DNA of 64,000 nt from Paenibacillus elgii NBRC 100335 (GCF_004000865.1 NZ_BIMB01000001.1:186001-250000); one strand, 5' to 3'. Numbered from the stretch's first letter, positions 24,029 to 33,384 are shown. The notes: generated by a model from the sequence alone, not told the origin. Made by a program: numbers and translations.

Positions 24029-25429
24029 TTACACCTTCTTTTGCGCCGCAGCGTCTTTTCCGTCGCCGAACAGCTCTCGATTGGAAATGCCCGGAACCCC
24101 CAGCGCGACCAGAAAAGCCAGCAGCATAACGGCGGAGACGCAGGTGAAGACGACGTGAATGCCGTGCGCCAGATCCGCGGCTTCGCCAGAGGATGCGAAT
24201 GCATTGAACACGACGCCGAAAATCGCGATAAACACCGTCTGACCAAGCGTATTCATAAGCGCGCTCGTCGACATGGCGATGCCGCGCTGGCGATTCTCGA
24301 CCGCGTTCTGCATCAGAATCATGAGCACAGTTCGGCTCACACCGAGGCCGAAACCCGCCAAAAGCATGATGACGAAGAACACCGGTACCGGTGTTGCCGT
24401 CGTGATCACTGCCAGCATGACCCCGCTGAACATGAGCAGACCTGCTCCGAGTATGGCGACCCGCTTGGGCGGAAGCCGTCGCATGAGCTTGCCTGCGGCT
24501 GTCGCGCCGAGCGGCCATCCGACCGTCGCGATGGCGACCGCGAAGCCCGATACGATCGGCGACTGATGCTTGAGCGATTGCAGCCAAAGCGGGAAATAGA
24601 CCGTCGTCGCGATAGGAAAAGCGTACGCCAGAAAGCTGAACAGGTTCGGAATCAGGATAGCCCTGTTCCGTAACAGCTCCAGCGGCATGAAAGGCTCGGA
24701 TACACGCCGCTCAACCGCCACAAAAAAGATGCCAAACAGCACGAACATAGCTGCGAACAGTAGATTGACCGGCGAAAGGAAGTCGCTCTCTCCCCCGAAC
24801 AGCAGCACGATGAGCATCGACGAAATACTCGTCAGAAACGAGACCGCTCCGATCCAATCGATGGATCTGCCCACTGGCCGGAACGTCTCCCTGAATGCGA
24901 ACGATAGCAGCAGCAGCGACGCCAGACCAAGCGGCAGGTTGAGGAAGAAAATCCATCGCCAATCGGCGAATTGGACGATCAGTCCTCCGATCAACGGGCC
25001 GACGATGCTGGACAGAGCCCATACGCTGCTGAAAATCCCCTGCAGCCGGGTCTGTTCCTCCGGCGTATAGATGTCGCCGATGATGGCCATCGTGATCGGA
25101 AAGATCGCCCCGGCGCCCAGCGCCTGCACGACCCGGAAGATGACGAGCTGCAGCATCGTTGCCGACGCCCCGCAGAGGACAGAGCCAAGCAAAAAAACGG
25201 CGATGGCGATCATGAGAATGCGCTTGCGACCATACAGATCGGCGAGCTTGCCGTAAATCGGCGTGGTGACGGCCGTGATGAGCAGGTAAACGGAGAACGT
25301 CATGTTCATCAGTTCCATGCCCTTCAAATCGTCGACGATGGATTTCATCGCCGTGGTGACGATCGTCGCTTCCATCGCGCTCAAGAACATGACGATGAGA
25401 ATGGATACGAGAACCCAATTACGATTCAT
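24029..25429 (-). CDS. MFS multidrug transporter (DHA2, EmrB/QacA type)
   Basis: The 466-aa protein has fourteen predicted helices. DHA2 motifs are present: ATIVTTAMKSIVDDL in helix 1 (motif D1-like), GKLADLYGRKRILM (motif A), RVVQALGAGAIFPITMAII (motif B) and VGPLIGGLIVQFADWRWIFF (motif C). The ATG at 25429 lies inside the end of the upstream FusB-like gene (11-bp overlap), so translation is coupled. Pairing an efflux pump with an EF-G-binding protein suggests both act in antibiotic tolerance. Drug specificity is unknown. Confidence 0.9.
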   Translation of the reverse strand: MNRNWVLVSILIVMFLSAMEATIVTTAMKSIVDDLKGMELMNMTFSVYLLITAVTTPIYGKLADLYGRKRILMIAIAVFLLGSVLCGASATMLQLVIFRVVQALGAGAIFPITMAIIGDIYTPEEQTRLQGIFSSVWALSSIVGPLIGGLIVQFADWRWIFFLNLPLGLASLLLLSFAFRETFRPVGRSIDWIGAVSFLTSISSMLIVLLFGGESDFLSPVNLLFAAMFVLFGIFFVAVERRVSEPFMPLELLRNRAILIPNLFSFLAYAFPIATTVYFPLWLQSLKHQSPIVSGFAVAIATVGWPLGATAAGKLMRRLPPKRVAILGAGLLMFSGVMLAVITTATPVPVFFVIMLLAGFGLGVSRTVLMILMQNAVENRQRGIAMSTSALMNTLGQTVFIAIFGVVFNAFASSGEAADLAHGIHVVFTCVSAVMLLAFLVALGVPGISNRELFGDGKDAAAQKKV

Positions 25430-26087
25430 GGGTTCCCACCACCTCTCGTACGAACTTGTCAAGCGCGGTGACATCCGTAATGTTTTTGTTACAGACTTCG
25501 CTGTCCACGCACAAATAGTTCCCGATCGCCTTGTAATAATCAGGCAAAGCGTTCACCGGCTTCGATTGGATGACCGCCGTAAATAACGCTACTTCCGCAT
25601 GCCGGTTGCACACAAAGCATACGCCTTTATTCGCCGGGATATATCTTCCTTCGATGCCGGCGAGCTGCCCGTTCAGACGGTATACGATGAACAATTTATT
25701 TGTCGCGATGTCCACCCAGCCAAGATAAGTGACATAGCGGTAATCGATCGCGGTTAAATCGGGAAGCTTCCGTTTTTTGTTTTTCGGGAACAACTTGGCA
25801 AGCTGCTTTCCCGTCACTTCCGGAAATTCCGTCAAATAAGGCTCCAACGAATGCAAATAATGTCGGAATTCTCCCTCCGCACGCAACGTGGAGGCCTTTT
25901 CCAACACTTGCTTTTGAAGCCCATCGGCCCCCGGGAATGCTTCCATAATATTAAAGTGAACGCTATATCTTACCGATTCCACCACTTTCGGATCGGTAAC
26001 GGAATGGCAGGCCCGCTCCAGCAGATCGACCTGCTTTTTGATGAAGTTATATTGATGGTTTCTAATGAATGGGAATGGTTTGACCAT
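25419..26087 (-). CDS. FusB/FusC-like EF-G-binding protein
   Basis: The 222-aa protein reads PFPFIRNHQYNFIKKQVDLL at the N-terminus, then DYRYVTYLGWVDIATNKLFIV. The C-terminal treble-clef zinc finger follows, with CFVC, later YLCVDSEVC, and the FTAV segment. This two-domain form (helical bundle plus zinc-binding EF-G contact domain) matches the FusB/FBP family, which rescues EF-G from fusidic-acid-stalled ribosomes. Start ATG 26087 with AAGGGG 10 nt upstream. The leader upstream has a promoter, a short ORF and competing stems. Whether it gives fusidic acid resistance here is not known. Confidence 0.85.
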   Translation of the reverse strand: MVKPFPFIRNHQYNFIKKQVDLLERACHSVTDPKVVESVRYSVHFNIMEAFPGADGLQKQVLEKASTLRAEGEFRHYLHSLEPYLTEFPEVTGKQLAKLFPKNKKRKLPDLTAIDYRYVTYLGWVDIATNKLFIVYRLNGQLAGIEGRYIPANKGVCFVCNRHAEVALFTAVIQSKPVNALPDYYKAIGNYLCVDSEVCNKNITDVTALDKFVREVVGTHES

Positions 26088-26111
26088 GGCTTTCAGCCCC
26101 TTATTTTTGAT

Positions 26112-26233
26112 GAAAACAAAAATAGGTGCAAAGCCCATCAATTAGAAACGATCCTAGCTTTCTCGGGCGACAAGGTTAACGAAATAACCGTCGGGCCCAT
26201 GCAAAGTATCGCCCTAATGTTAGGCTTTGCATG
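26112..26233 (-). promoter_or_regulatory. Attenuator-like leader of the FusB-like/MFS operon
   Basis: Minus-strand segment 1, CATGCAAAG (26233-26225), overlaps the 3' end of the leader ORF. Segment 2, CTTTGCATG (26206-26198), is its perfect complement. Segment 3, GGGCTTTGCA (26136-26127), can also pair with segment 1 extended by CC and is followed by TATTTTTGTTTTC. Segment 1 therefore has two mutually exclusive partners. An internal hairpin GGTTATTTCGTTAACC lies between segments 2 and 3. Ribosome position on the leader ORF would decide the fold. The mechanism is inference. Confidence 0.62.
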
Positions 26234-26267
26234 AGCTGCTTCTTGTTCCGGCAAAATAATTTGCCAT
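26220..26267 (-). CDS. Putative 15-codon leader peptide of the FusB-like operon
   Basis: The ATG at 26267 has GGAGG at 26280-26276 with ideal 8-nt spacing. The product is MANYFAGTRSSSCKA, then TAA. The ORF lies between a near-consensus promoter and the FusB-like gene, and its last codons overlap one arm of two alternative stems. Short leader ORFs of this kind control erm, cat and, as I recall, fusB genes by drug-induced ribosome stalling. No peptide homologue is recognised, so the call rests on position, ribosome binding site and RNA structure. Confidence 0.65.
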   Translation of the reverse strand: MANYFAGTRSSSCKA

Positions 26268-26291
26268 TTCAACCGCCTCCATTCATCCGTC

Positions 26292-26320
26292 ATTATAAAA
26301 GAAAACGGACTTAGTCGCAA
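26292..26320 (-). promoter_or_regulatory. Sigma-A promoter of the FusB-like operon
   Basis: Minus strand TTGCGA (26320-26315), 17-bp spacer, TATAAT (26297-26292). The leader ORF begins about 20 nt after the expected transcription start. Confidence 0.8.
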
Positions 26321-26345
26321 TTGCAAAATCGATTATAACGAAAGT

Positions 26346-26939
26346 TCACCGAATTTCGTTTTTGTTGTTTAACCACTCCTGAAATTGAAGCGGTGTTCGC
26401 ACGTTATCGTCCAATACGGCCGTATAAATGTCATAGCTCTTCACTTCTTTCCCGTATTCAACTCGCGTGGCCCAGCTATTTTTGATGGTCAGAATCGATT
26501 CCCGCAGCTCCAGGGTGAGCCGGTCGGGCATGGTCTCGATATGCCTAAGATCCGGTTGTTTATCCGGTTCGTCGACAAACCAGATATCGAGTTTCCACTC
26601 CATCCCGCTCAGCGCTTTATACTTTAATCCAAGGTACAGCCCGTCCGGATAGCCGGGATCCGTATTCCAGACGCCGGAGTCATTCAGGAACCGGACCTCC
26701 CTCACCCCTTGGCGGACCATGATTTCCGAAGCGATCCGAGTTACTACATCGATATTGAGCTTGGAGCACACCACGGTAATATCCAAATCTCTCCAGACCA
26801 TCAGCCCGAGAGCGGCACTGCCGACTCGAACCGGCTGGCCCGCCGAAGATAGCAATTCGTCGATTTTTAATTCCTTCGCTACAGCCTTCGCTTCCATTTG
26901 CAGCTCGTGCTGCCGTGTCAGAAGTTCGTTGTCGGCCAT
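26346..26939 (-). CDS. Nucleotidyltransferase-fold protein
   Basis: A 197-aa protein with VRVGSAALGLMVWRDLDITVV, resembling the GS-x(n)-D-x-D core of the polymerase-beta nucleotidyltransferase fold. A third carboxylate in MEWKLDIWFVDEP completes the pattern. The rest is uncharacterised, and members of this kind include antibiotic-modifying and unknown enzymes. AAAGGAG lies upstream of ATG 26939. The gene begins only 17 bp after the oxidoreductase stop, so the two are probably one operon. Confidence 0.72.
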   Translation of the reverse strand: MADNELLTRQHELQMEAKAVAKELKIDELLSSAGQPVRVGSAALGLMVWRDLDITVVCSKLNIDVVTRIASEIMVRQGVREVRFLNDSGVWNTDPGYPDGLYLGLKYKALSGMEWKLDIWFVDEPDKQPDLRHIETMPDRLTLELRESILTIKNSWATRVEYGKEVKSYDIYTAVLDDNVRTPLQFQEWLNNKNEIR

Positions 26940-26956
26940 CGTTTGTCACTCTCCTT

Positions 26957-27895
26957 TTACATGGTCTCATCAAATTCACGATCATGCTCCACCTTGACGG
27001 CTACGCACCCCTTCTTATGCCCTGTTTCGACATACCTGTGAGCGTCGGCCATTTGTTCGAACGAGTAGAGCCGATCTATGACCGGCTTTAGTACTCCCTT
27101 TTCCATCAGGTCTTTGAGGAGCAATAAATCTTCCGTCCGGACCTTCGCTATTCCCTGCCCTGTGACGGAGACGTATTGCCCGTTCGGAGCCAACGCTTTC
27201 TTGCACTTCGTTCTCGAAACTTTCCCTACCGCATCGAAGACGATGTCGTAGAGCTCTCCTCTATTCACAAAATCCTCTTTCGTGTAATCGATGACCTTGT
27301 CGGCTCCGAGAGATTTCACCAGTTCCAAATTGGCGGTACTGCATACCCCGGTAACCTCGGCACCAAAATAGCTGGCAAGCTGTACCGCCGCGGTGCCTAC
27401 CGCCCCCGAAGCTCCATAGACAAGAACTTTCCGTGCACTCTGAATCTTTCCTTTTCTCAGAAAATGCAATGCCGTAGTTCCCCCAAAAGAAACGGCAGCC
27501 GCCTCCTCATAAGTCGCATTGTCCGGCTTCAAGGCTAGCAATCCGTCTTCACGCAAGCATATATATTCGGCATAAGCGCCAAGACGCATTCCCGTAAACG
27601 CAAAAACCCGGTCGCCCGCCTTGAATCGGGTTACATTTTTTCCAACGGCTTCAATTTCTCCGGCTAACTCGACCCCGAGTATCGGTTTTCTTGGCTTTCG
27701 GAGACCCATCATGATTCGCATCGGGATCCGATACAAGAAAGGACCGTTGAACCCCCGGACTAGGCAGTCTCCCGAATTGACGGTTGTCGCATGAATTTTT
27801 ATCAGAACTTCATTTCCCTTGGGAGCCGGTTTTTCGACCTCTCTCAGCTCCAGAACATCAGCAGGTCCGTATTTCGTGCAAACGATCGCTCTCAT
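26957..27895 (-). CDS. NAD(P)-dependent MDR oxidoreductase (zinc-less quinone reductase type)
   Basis: The 312-aa protein begins [20 protein letters not shown] and has an N-terminal GroES-like domain ([24 protein letters not shown]). The Rossmann NADP site reads [28 protein letters not shown]. Zinc-ligand cysteines of alcohol dehydrogenases are absent, so it belongs to the quinone oxidoreductase-like group. GGAGG is 7 nt upstream of ATG 27895. Transcribed ahead of the nucleotidyltransferase-fold gene. Confidence 0.92.
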   Translation of the reverse strand: MRAIVCTKYGPADVLELREVEKPAPKGNEVLIKIHATTVNSGDCLVRGFNGPFLYRIPMRIMMGLRKPRKPILGVELAGEIEAVGKNVTRFKAGDRVFAFTGMRLGAYAEYICLREDGLLALKPDNATYEEAAAVSFGGTTALHFLRKGKIQSARKVLVYGASGAVGTAAVQLASYFGAEVTGVCSTANLELVKSLGADKVIDYTKEDFVNRGELYDIVFDAVGKVSRTKCKKALAPNGQYVSVTGQGIAKVRTEDLLLLKDLMEKGVLKPVIDRLYSFEQMADAHRYVETGHKKGCVAVKVEHDREFDETM

Positions 27896-27993
27896 GGAGT
27901 TCCTCCAGACCTCATTTTGCACTCAGTATAGCTGGAACACGGTACGGATATATAGCTACCTAAGTATGGTTCTGGTCAGTGCTTCACGCTGAT

Positions 27994-30663
27994 CTACAGC
28001 AGCCCCAGCTCGCGGGCGCGTGCCACCGCTTCGGTACGCCGTTTTACTTGCAGCTTGTCGAAGATGTTCCGGTTATGCCCTTTCACCGTGCTTAACGCGA
28101 GGAAAAGCCGCTCGCTAATCTCATGATTCGAGAGTCCTTGGGCGACGAGCTGCAAAATTTCCAACTCCCGTGCACTCAGGGGGTCGACCAGGAACTTGTC
28201 TGACCGGAATTGGCGCGGACCGGATTTGCTTTCATCGTTCAATCGCTCCGCTTCCATATCGTCCAGCAGCTTGCCCGCATACTCCGGCATCATCTCATGA
28301 ATAACTGCTTCGCGCAGCAGCTTTCTCATCGGAATGCCTTCGTCGACAAAGGTCCGAATACAACCGCCGGACTGGGCTATGGTCATAGCTTCAACCAGAA
28401 GTTGCGCCGCTTTGTGCTTTTCACCTTGCGCATGCAGAGCGACGGCTTGCAGAACCGTGATTTTGAGCCGCTCATCCTCCCATTCCTTGGCCTCTGCCTG
28501 CTCTCGCAGCGGCTCCAGCAGCGCCATCGCTGCGGACGCCTCTCCCTGTGCCAGATGAACCCGCGCCTGGCTGACGGGAAGCTCGTGCTTCTGCGCCAGA
28601 TGGGCAGCAGCCCCCACCTGGCCCTGATGAAGCAAAACAAGCACCTGCGCGGCAGCGATATGAGGCGTCTGCTTCACGAAATTTTGCCGGCGGGCGATAT
28701 GCTCAGCCTTCGCTAAACTAGCAGCCGCTTCGGCCACATCTCCCCGTGCAAGCTTCAATCGGGCGAGAACCACCTCGCCTGCAACGACTCTGTCCGTGTG
28801 CTGCAACTGCTGCGTCAGTTGAACAGCTTGCTGCCCGTGGTGCATCGCGGTCTCCAGATCGTTCCATTCGTAAAAAATACGGGCCAGGCCCAGATGCGCT
28901 TCGCACGCAACCGGCAGAGGCGGATCGCCGGCCAATTGCAGAGCATGCCGATACGTTTCAGCAGCCATATACAGCTGATTGTCCAGTTCCTGGATATTCC
29001 CCAGGCCGAGTGTAGCCATCATCGTGATCATGTAATGCCCGATCGTCCGGCTGATCGACAAAGCTTGGGTATAGGCGTGGCTTGCTGCGGCACGATCCCC
29101 CTGGAGCTGGTAAGCATATCCCAGCGTCCACGTAGTCGCTGTACGGACAGGCAGGTTGTCCGGGTGCAAATATTCCAAGGCTCGCTGCGACTCGGCAATG
29201 ATGGCATCGGCCTGGTGCGTGTTGACAGCCAGCGTGGCACGTATAGCGGCGATATGCCCTATTAGATCCCGGCGGGTCTTATCGTCGTCCTGCGCGGCAC
29301 CTCGAAGCCCTTTTTCGGCAGCTTGCAGCTTCCGTTCTACGTCGGCCGGTTGACCGGCCATCAGCAAGGCAGAGGCATGCATGACGCTCAACACGGGCCT
29401 CGCTTCCAGCTCCTCCTTCGGCATTGAATCCAGCCAATTCAGGACAGGGGCTATCGCGCCGCGGAAGAGTAAAGGCATCCCTTCCCCCTCGATCAGACGT
29501 ACGGCGCGCTCAACATCATGGGCGGCTGCCGCATGGTAAAAAGCTTCAAGCTCCAGGCCATGATCTTCGTACCACTCGCTGGCACGCAGATGCAGTTCCT
29601 CCACGTCCCGCTTCTCCTCCCCTTTGGACGAACCGACTGTTTGGTACAAACGCTGCCGCAGCAAATCCGCAAAGAGATGGTGATAACGGTACCAGCGCCT
29701 CTCATTGTCCAAGGGAACGATGAACAGGTTGGCGCGTTCGAGATCTTCCAGGGTTTCTTGTCCAGAGAGAAGTGCGTCGGCTCCCCCACCGAGGACGGCA
29801 TCGCACAACGAGCCGCACAACCGGTCGAGGATGGACGTGCGCAGCAAAAAGGCCTGAAGGCTTGCGGATTGCTGCTGCAGCACTTCTTCAACCAGATAGT
29901 CCAACACGAAATGATGGCTGCCGGTAAAGGCTCGGATCAAGCTGGCGGCGTCCTTATGCCCCTGCATGGAAAGCGCGGCCAATTGCAAACCGGCGATCCA
30001 GCCTTCCGTACGAGATTCAAGCACGGCGACGTCTTCCCGCGAAAGGCTGAGGTCCATGACCCGGCCCAGAAATTCAGCCGCTTCGGAGGATGTAAACCGC
30101 AAGTCAGCGGTACGCACTTCAGTCAATTGGTCCCGCACGCGCAGACGGGCCAAGGGCAGATCCGGGTCCTCACGGGTGATGATGACCAGATGCATCTGTA
30201 CCGGCATTCGCTCCAGCAGAAAACCGATGGCATTGTCAATCGGTCTGGAATCTATTACGTGGTAATCGTCAAGGACGAGAATGAAATGGTCCGGAATGGC
30301 GGTGATTTTATTGAGCAGCGCTGTCAAAATCGTCTCCACCGGCAGAGTGCCGGGGGCTTGGAGCCTACCCATAACGCCTTCCCCACTATGAATTCCGATC
30401 GTCTGCAAAGCAGCGAAGAGGTAAGTCAGAAAGCGTGCCGGATCGCGATCCGCCTCTTCCAATGAAAGCCATGCGGCCGGTTGCGGGCAACCCGCGAGCC
30501 ATTCGCTGACAAGCGTGGTTTTACCACATCCTGCCGAAGCGGAGATGAGGGTTAATTTGCGGTGCATCCCCTCATGCAGACGCTCGATCAGGCGGGGACG
30601 GGAGACAGCTTTTGCCCGGGGATGAGGGATGTACAGCTTGGTAGACACAATTGGGATAGACAT
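27994..30663 (-). CDS. Large ATP-binding LuxR-family regulator (MalT/LAL type)
   Basis: The 889-aa protein has a STAND-type NTPase domain with Walker A ASAGCGKTTLVSEWL (residues about 40-55) and Walker B FILVLDDYHVID. A long TPR-like helical region follows, and a C-terminal LuxR HTH (LSARELEILQLVAQGLSNHE, ISERLFLALSTVKGH) ends the protein. It is an inducer-activated transcription factor of the MalT type. No sugar or other target operon is adjacent on the same strand; the aldolase gene is divergent across about 190 bp and is a possible target. Start ATG 30663 has a weak binding site. Confidence 0.9.
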   Translation of the reverse strand: MSIPIVSTKLYIPHPRAKAVSRPRLIERLHEGMHRKLTLISASAGCGKTTLVSEWLAGCPQPAAWLSLEEADRDPARFLTYLFAALQTIGIHSGEGVMGRLQAPGTLPVETILTALLNKITAIPDHFILVLDDYHVIDSRPIDNAIGFLLERMPVQMHLVIITREDPDLPLARLRVRDQLTEVRTADLRFTSSEAAEFLGRVMDLSLSREDVAVLESRTEGWIAGLQLAALSMQGHKDAASLIRAFTGSHHFVLDYLVEEVLQQQSASLQAFLLRTSILDRLCGSLCDAVLGGGADALLSGQETLEDLERANLFIVPLDNERRWYRYHHLFADLLRQRLYQTVGSSKGEEKRDVEELHLRASEWYEDHGLELEAFYHAAAAHDVERAVRLIEGEGMPLLFRGAIAPVLNWLDSMPKEELEARPVLSVMHASALLMAGQPADVERKLQAAEKGLRGAAQDDDKTRRDLIGHIAAIRATLAVNTHQADAIIAESQRALEYLHPDNLPVRTATTWTLGYAYQLQGDRAAASHAYTQALSISRTIGHYMITMMATLGLGNIQELDNQLYMAAETYRHALQLAGDPPLPVACEAHLGLARIFYEWNDLETAMHHGQQAVQLTQQLQHTDRVVAGEVVLARLKLARGDVAEAAASLAKAEHIARRQNFVKQTPHIAAAQVLVLLHQGQVGAAAHLAQKHELPVSQARVHLAQGEASAAMALLEPLREQAEAKEWEDERLKITVLQAVALHAQGEKHKAAQLLVEAMTIAQSGGCIRTFVDEGIPMRKLLREAVIHEMMPEYAGKLLDDMEAERLNDESKSGPRQFRSDKFLVDPLSARELEILQLVAQGLSNHEISERLFLALSTVKGHNRNIFDKLQVKRRTEAVARARELGLL

Positions 30664-30797
30664 CATTATCACCGTTTCTACGAAATCAATGTCGGCGGTT
30701 ACGTTTCATACTTATGTTCGACAGTTTCACTGTATTTCCCTGTTGCGCCCCTTTACAATCCCGGTGATCTTCATCAATGTATGTTTGCATCTAAAAG

Positions 30798-30806
30798 TGC
30801 TATAAT
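30798..30806 (+). promoter_or_regulatory. Extended -10 promoter of the aldolase gene
   Basis: TGCTATAAT is a perfect -10 box with the TGn extension. No good -35 is seen at the expected distance. It lies 47 bp before the ATG. Confidence 0.55.
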
Positions 30807-30853
30807 AAAAGAATTCAAATTATTCAGTCCACAATAAGGAAGGAGAAGCATTC

Positions 30854-31741
30854 ATGAATACAAAACAATTGGAACGAATCCATACGGGTAAAGGCTTTAT
30901 CGCGGCCTTGGACCAAAGCGGCGGCAGCACCCCTAAAGCACTGGCCCAGTACGGCGTTCAAGAATCGAGCTATTCCAACGAGGAAGAGATGTATGCCTTG
31001 GTTCATGAGATGAGAACGCGCATTATTAAAAGTCCTGCGTTTGATTCCCGGTACATTTTGGGCGCCATCTTATTTGAGAACACGATGGATCGCTCCATTG
31101 ACGGCCAATTGACGGCCGATTATCTGTGGGAGAAGAAAGGGATCGTGCCTTTTCTGAAAGTCGACAAAGGGCTCGCCGAGCTTGAAGATGGGGTTCAGCT
31201 CATGAAACCGATGCCTGATTTAAACGACCTGCTGAAACGGGCGGTGGAACGAAACATTTTCGGGACGAAAATGCGCTCGCTGATTAAAGAAGCCAATCCG
31301 GCCGGAATCAAAAAAGTCGTTGAGCAGCAGTTTGCCATCGGGAAACAAATCGTGGAGATGGGACTCGTTCCGATCATTGAGCCGGAAGTGGATATTTACA
31401 GCGCAGATAAAGTAGCATCGGAAAAACTGTTGAAGGACGAAATTTCCGCTCAATTATCCGCCCTCGACAAAGACGCAAAGATCATGCTTAAGCTTTCCAT
31501 ACCGACGGAAAACAATTTCTACAGCGATCTGATGAAGGACCCGCACGTCGTACGGATCGTGGCGTTGTCAGGCGGTTATTCGCAAGCGGAAGCCAACGAA
31601 AAGCTGGCGCAAAATCACGGATTGATCGCGAGCTTCTCACGCGCTTTATCTCAGGACCTCACCGCCGGGCAATCCGACGAGGAATTCAACGCACTGCTGT
31701 CCAGAACCATTCAAGATATTTACGAAGCGTCCATTAAATAA
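30854..31741 (+). CDS. Class I fructose-bisphosphate aldolase
   Basis: The 295-aa protein reads [20 protein letters not shown] near the N-terminus, then [20 protein letters not shown] and [10 protein letters not shown]. The Schiff-base lysine candidate is in [15 protein letters not shown] (about K213). This is the compact bacterial class I aldolase that interconverts fructose 1,6-bisphosphate with two trioses. GGAGAAG precedes the ATG. The gene is monocistronic with a terminator immediately after. Confidence 0.95.
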   Translation: MNTKQLERIHTGKGFIAALDQSGGSTPKALAQYGVQESSYSNEEEMYALVHEMRTRIIKSPAFDSRYILGAILFENTMDRSIDGQLTADYLWEKKGIVPFLKVDKGLAELEDGVQLMKPMPDLNDLLKRAVERNIFGTKMRSLIKEANPAGIKKVVEQQFAIGKQIVEMGLVPIIEPEVDIYSADKVASEKLLKDEISAQLSALDKDAKIMLKLSIPTENNFYSDLMKDPHVVRIVALSGGYSQAEANEKLAQNHGLIASFSRALSQDLTAGQSDEEFNALLSRTIQDIYEASIK

Positions 31742-31750
31742 AAATATCGC

Positions 31751-31785
31751 GACCCCGAACTTGTTCTAAGCTCGGGGTCTTTTCT
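31751..31785 (+). terminator. Terminator of the aldolase gene
   Basis: GACCCCGA and TCGGGGTC arms (31751-31758 and 31772-31779) followed by TTTTCTT. Confidence 0.88.
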
Positions 31786-31804
31786 TGTGTCGTGCGATCT
31801 GAGT

Positions 31805-32395
31805 TTATGCGAGGAATCCCATGAGCCTTTTCACGTTGTTGGCATTTTCTGTCGAAGTAAGAGATTCAAGAAGGTCGAAGGCTACAGCGAATGCGGTCGA
31901 TGGGTTAAAAGAAGTAATGATATTTCCGTCTCTTACAACAGGCTGGTCCGGAATCACGTGGGCTCCCATGGCTTCCAGTTGCAGCTGCCGCTTGCGGTTA
32001 TTTAGATTGTAGGTCGTCGCCTGTCTTCCTTGCAGAATGCCGCTTTTGCCAAGCGGTAAAGCTCCGACACATATCGAGGCAATGATTTTCCCCTGCCTGT
32101 CGAATTCACGTATAAATTCAAGGACATCGGGGCGAAAGGCATCCTCATAAAATCCGGCCTCTTCAAAACCGCCAGGCAGCGCCAGCGCATCGAACTCATG
32201 GACGGTCACCTCTGAAATCACCTTTTCGGGGATGACGGTAAAATTCCAGGTGCATTTTAATTCATTTCGAGTCCCGACGGTAACGAGCTGCGTCGATCCA
32301 TCCCCCTCGTCTTTATTCCATCCGATCACATCTGTAAACACGCTTGCTTCCACGGCTTCAAAACCATTTGGTAAAAGTAAACATATTTTTTTCAT
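31805..32395 (-). CDS. DJ-1/PfpI-family protein
   Basis: The 196-aa protein has the flavodoxin-like DJ-1 fold. Visible are PNGFEAVEASVFTDVI with the conserved Glu, FDALALPGGFEEAGF and the nucleophile elbow IASICVGALPLGKSGIL with its Cys. Members act as glyoxalases, proteases or chaperones; the precise activity is unknown. ATG 32395 has AAGGAG 9 nt upstream. It is divergent from a LysR gene. Confidence 0.9.
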   Translation of the reverse strand: MKKICLLLPNGFEAVEASVFTDVIGWNKDEGDGSTQLVTVGTRNELKCTWNFTVIPEKVISEVTVHEFDALALPGGFEEAGFYEDAFRPDVLEFIREFDRQGKIIASICVGALPLGKSGILQGRQATTYNLNNRKRQLQLEAMGAHVIPDQPVVRDGNIITSFNPSTAFAVAFDLLESLTSTENANNVKRLMGFLA

Positions 32396-32512
32396 ATGAT
32401 TCATCTCCTTTTCTAAGAATCATATGATACAATGAATCATTAGTAAAATTGAAATAACTAATCTTTATATTTAGAATTTCTGATAAGAATACACATCTAT
32501 GGGGGGATAAAA

Positions 32513-33373
32513 ATCGACATTCGTCAATTTCAATCCTTTAAAGCCGTTGCGGAATTGAATAGCTTTACCAAAGCAGCTCACGCTCTTCAGTACTCACAGG
32601 CCACGATTACTTCTCATATTCAGCAGATTGAGCATGAAATCGGGGTTCCCTTGTTTGACCGATTAGGAAAACAAATTAAACTCACCATGGTTGGACAGGA
32701 ACTGTATCATTATGTAGTAGAATTGCTAACCGCATATTCAAAAATAAAACAAATTTCTTCCGATGACTCTACGGTCAAAGGCCAGCTCCGCATTGGCGCA
32801 TCAGCAACCTTAACCGCATACAAGTTAGGGCCTGTGCTATCAAGGTATAAAAAAAATTACCCTGAGGTTACAATCTCTCTTATTAACGATCATTGTTCCG
32901 CCTTACGCCAGAGACTCCACTCCGGAGAGCTAGACATTGCGATCACCTTAGAACCGCAGGTATGCGATCCGCAGCTCATCACCGAAATTTACTCGGAGGA
33001 ACCGCTAGTCTTTGTAGGAGAAAGTACTCATTCCATAAAGACTATCGAAGAATCAAATGGCGAGTGCATCATTTTTAGCGAGAAAAATTGTGCGTTAAGG
33101 CGATTTTTTGAGGAGTACCTGATTCAGAAAGGAATAGATACGTGTAATTACTTGGAATTTAACAGCATGGAGACGATGAAGGAGTGTGTTGTAAGCGGGT
33201 TAGGGATTAGCTTGATGCCTTCCATCAGTGTGGAAGCGCTGCTGCGCGATAAAAAAATGAAAGTGATAGAGTCCGCTTGTGAAAATCTCATGTTTTACGC
33301 ACAAATCATGTATCATAAAAACAAATGGTTGTCCAAAGCTCATCGGAAGTTCATTGAGATGGTTAAGAGCTGA
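32513..33373 (+). CDS. LysR-family regulator with apparent non-ATG (ATC) start
   Basis: Homology to the LysR N-terminus requires the frame to begin at IDIRQFQSFKAVAELNSFTK. The codon in the normal first position is ATC (32513), 6 nt after GGGGGG (32501-32506). No ATG, GTG or TTG lies in frame between there and the first ATG at 32555, which would remove 14 residues of the DNA-binding domain. The rest is a normal 286-aa LysR (SQATITSHIQQIEHEIGVPL; VSGLGISLMPSISVEALL). It is divergent from the DJ-1 gene, its likely target. Start by a rare ATC/ATT codon, or a decayed start, are both possible. Confidence 0.8.
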   Translation: MDIRQFQSFKAVAELNSFTKAAHALQYSQATITSHIQQIEHEIGVPLFDRLGKQIKLTMVGQELYHYVVELLTAYSKIKQISSDDSTVKGQLRIGASATLTAYKLGPVLSRYKKNYPEVTISLINDHCSALRQRLHSGELDIAITLEPQVCDPQLITEIYSEEPLVFVGESTHSIKTIEESNGECIIFSEKNCALRRFFEEYLIQKGIDTCNYLEFNSMETMKECVVSGLGISLMPSISVEALLRDKKMKVIESACENLMFYAQIMYHKNKWLSKAHRKFIEMVKS

Positions 33374-33384
33374 TCAAACCAAAA

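Noticed and set aside
26138-26326. 62-codon frame overlapping the FusB leader
   Set aside because: Its first ATGs lie in or before the -10 box and it has no ribosome binding site. The 15-codon ORF in another frame has an ideal one.
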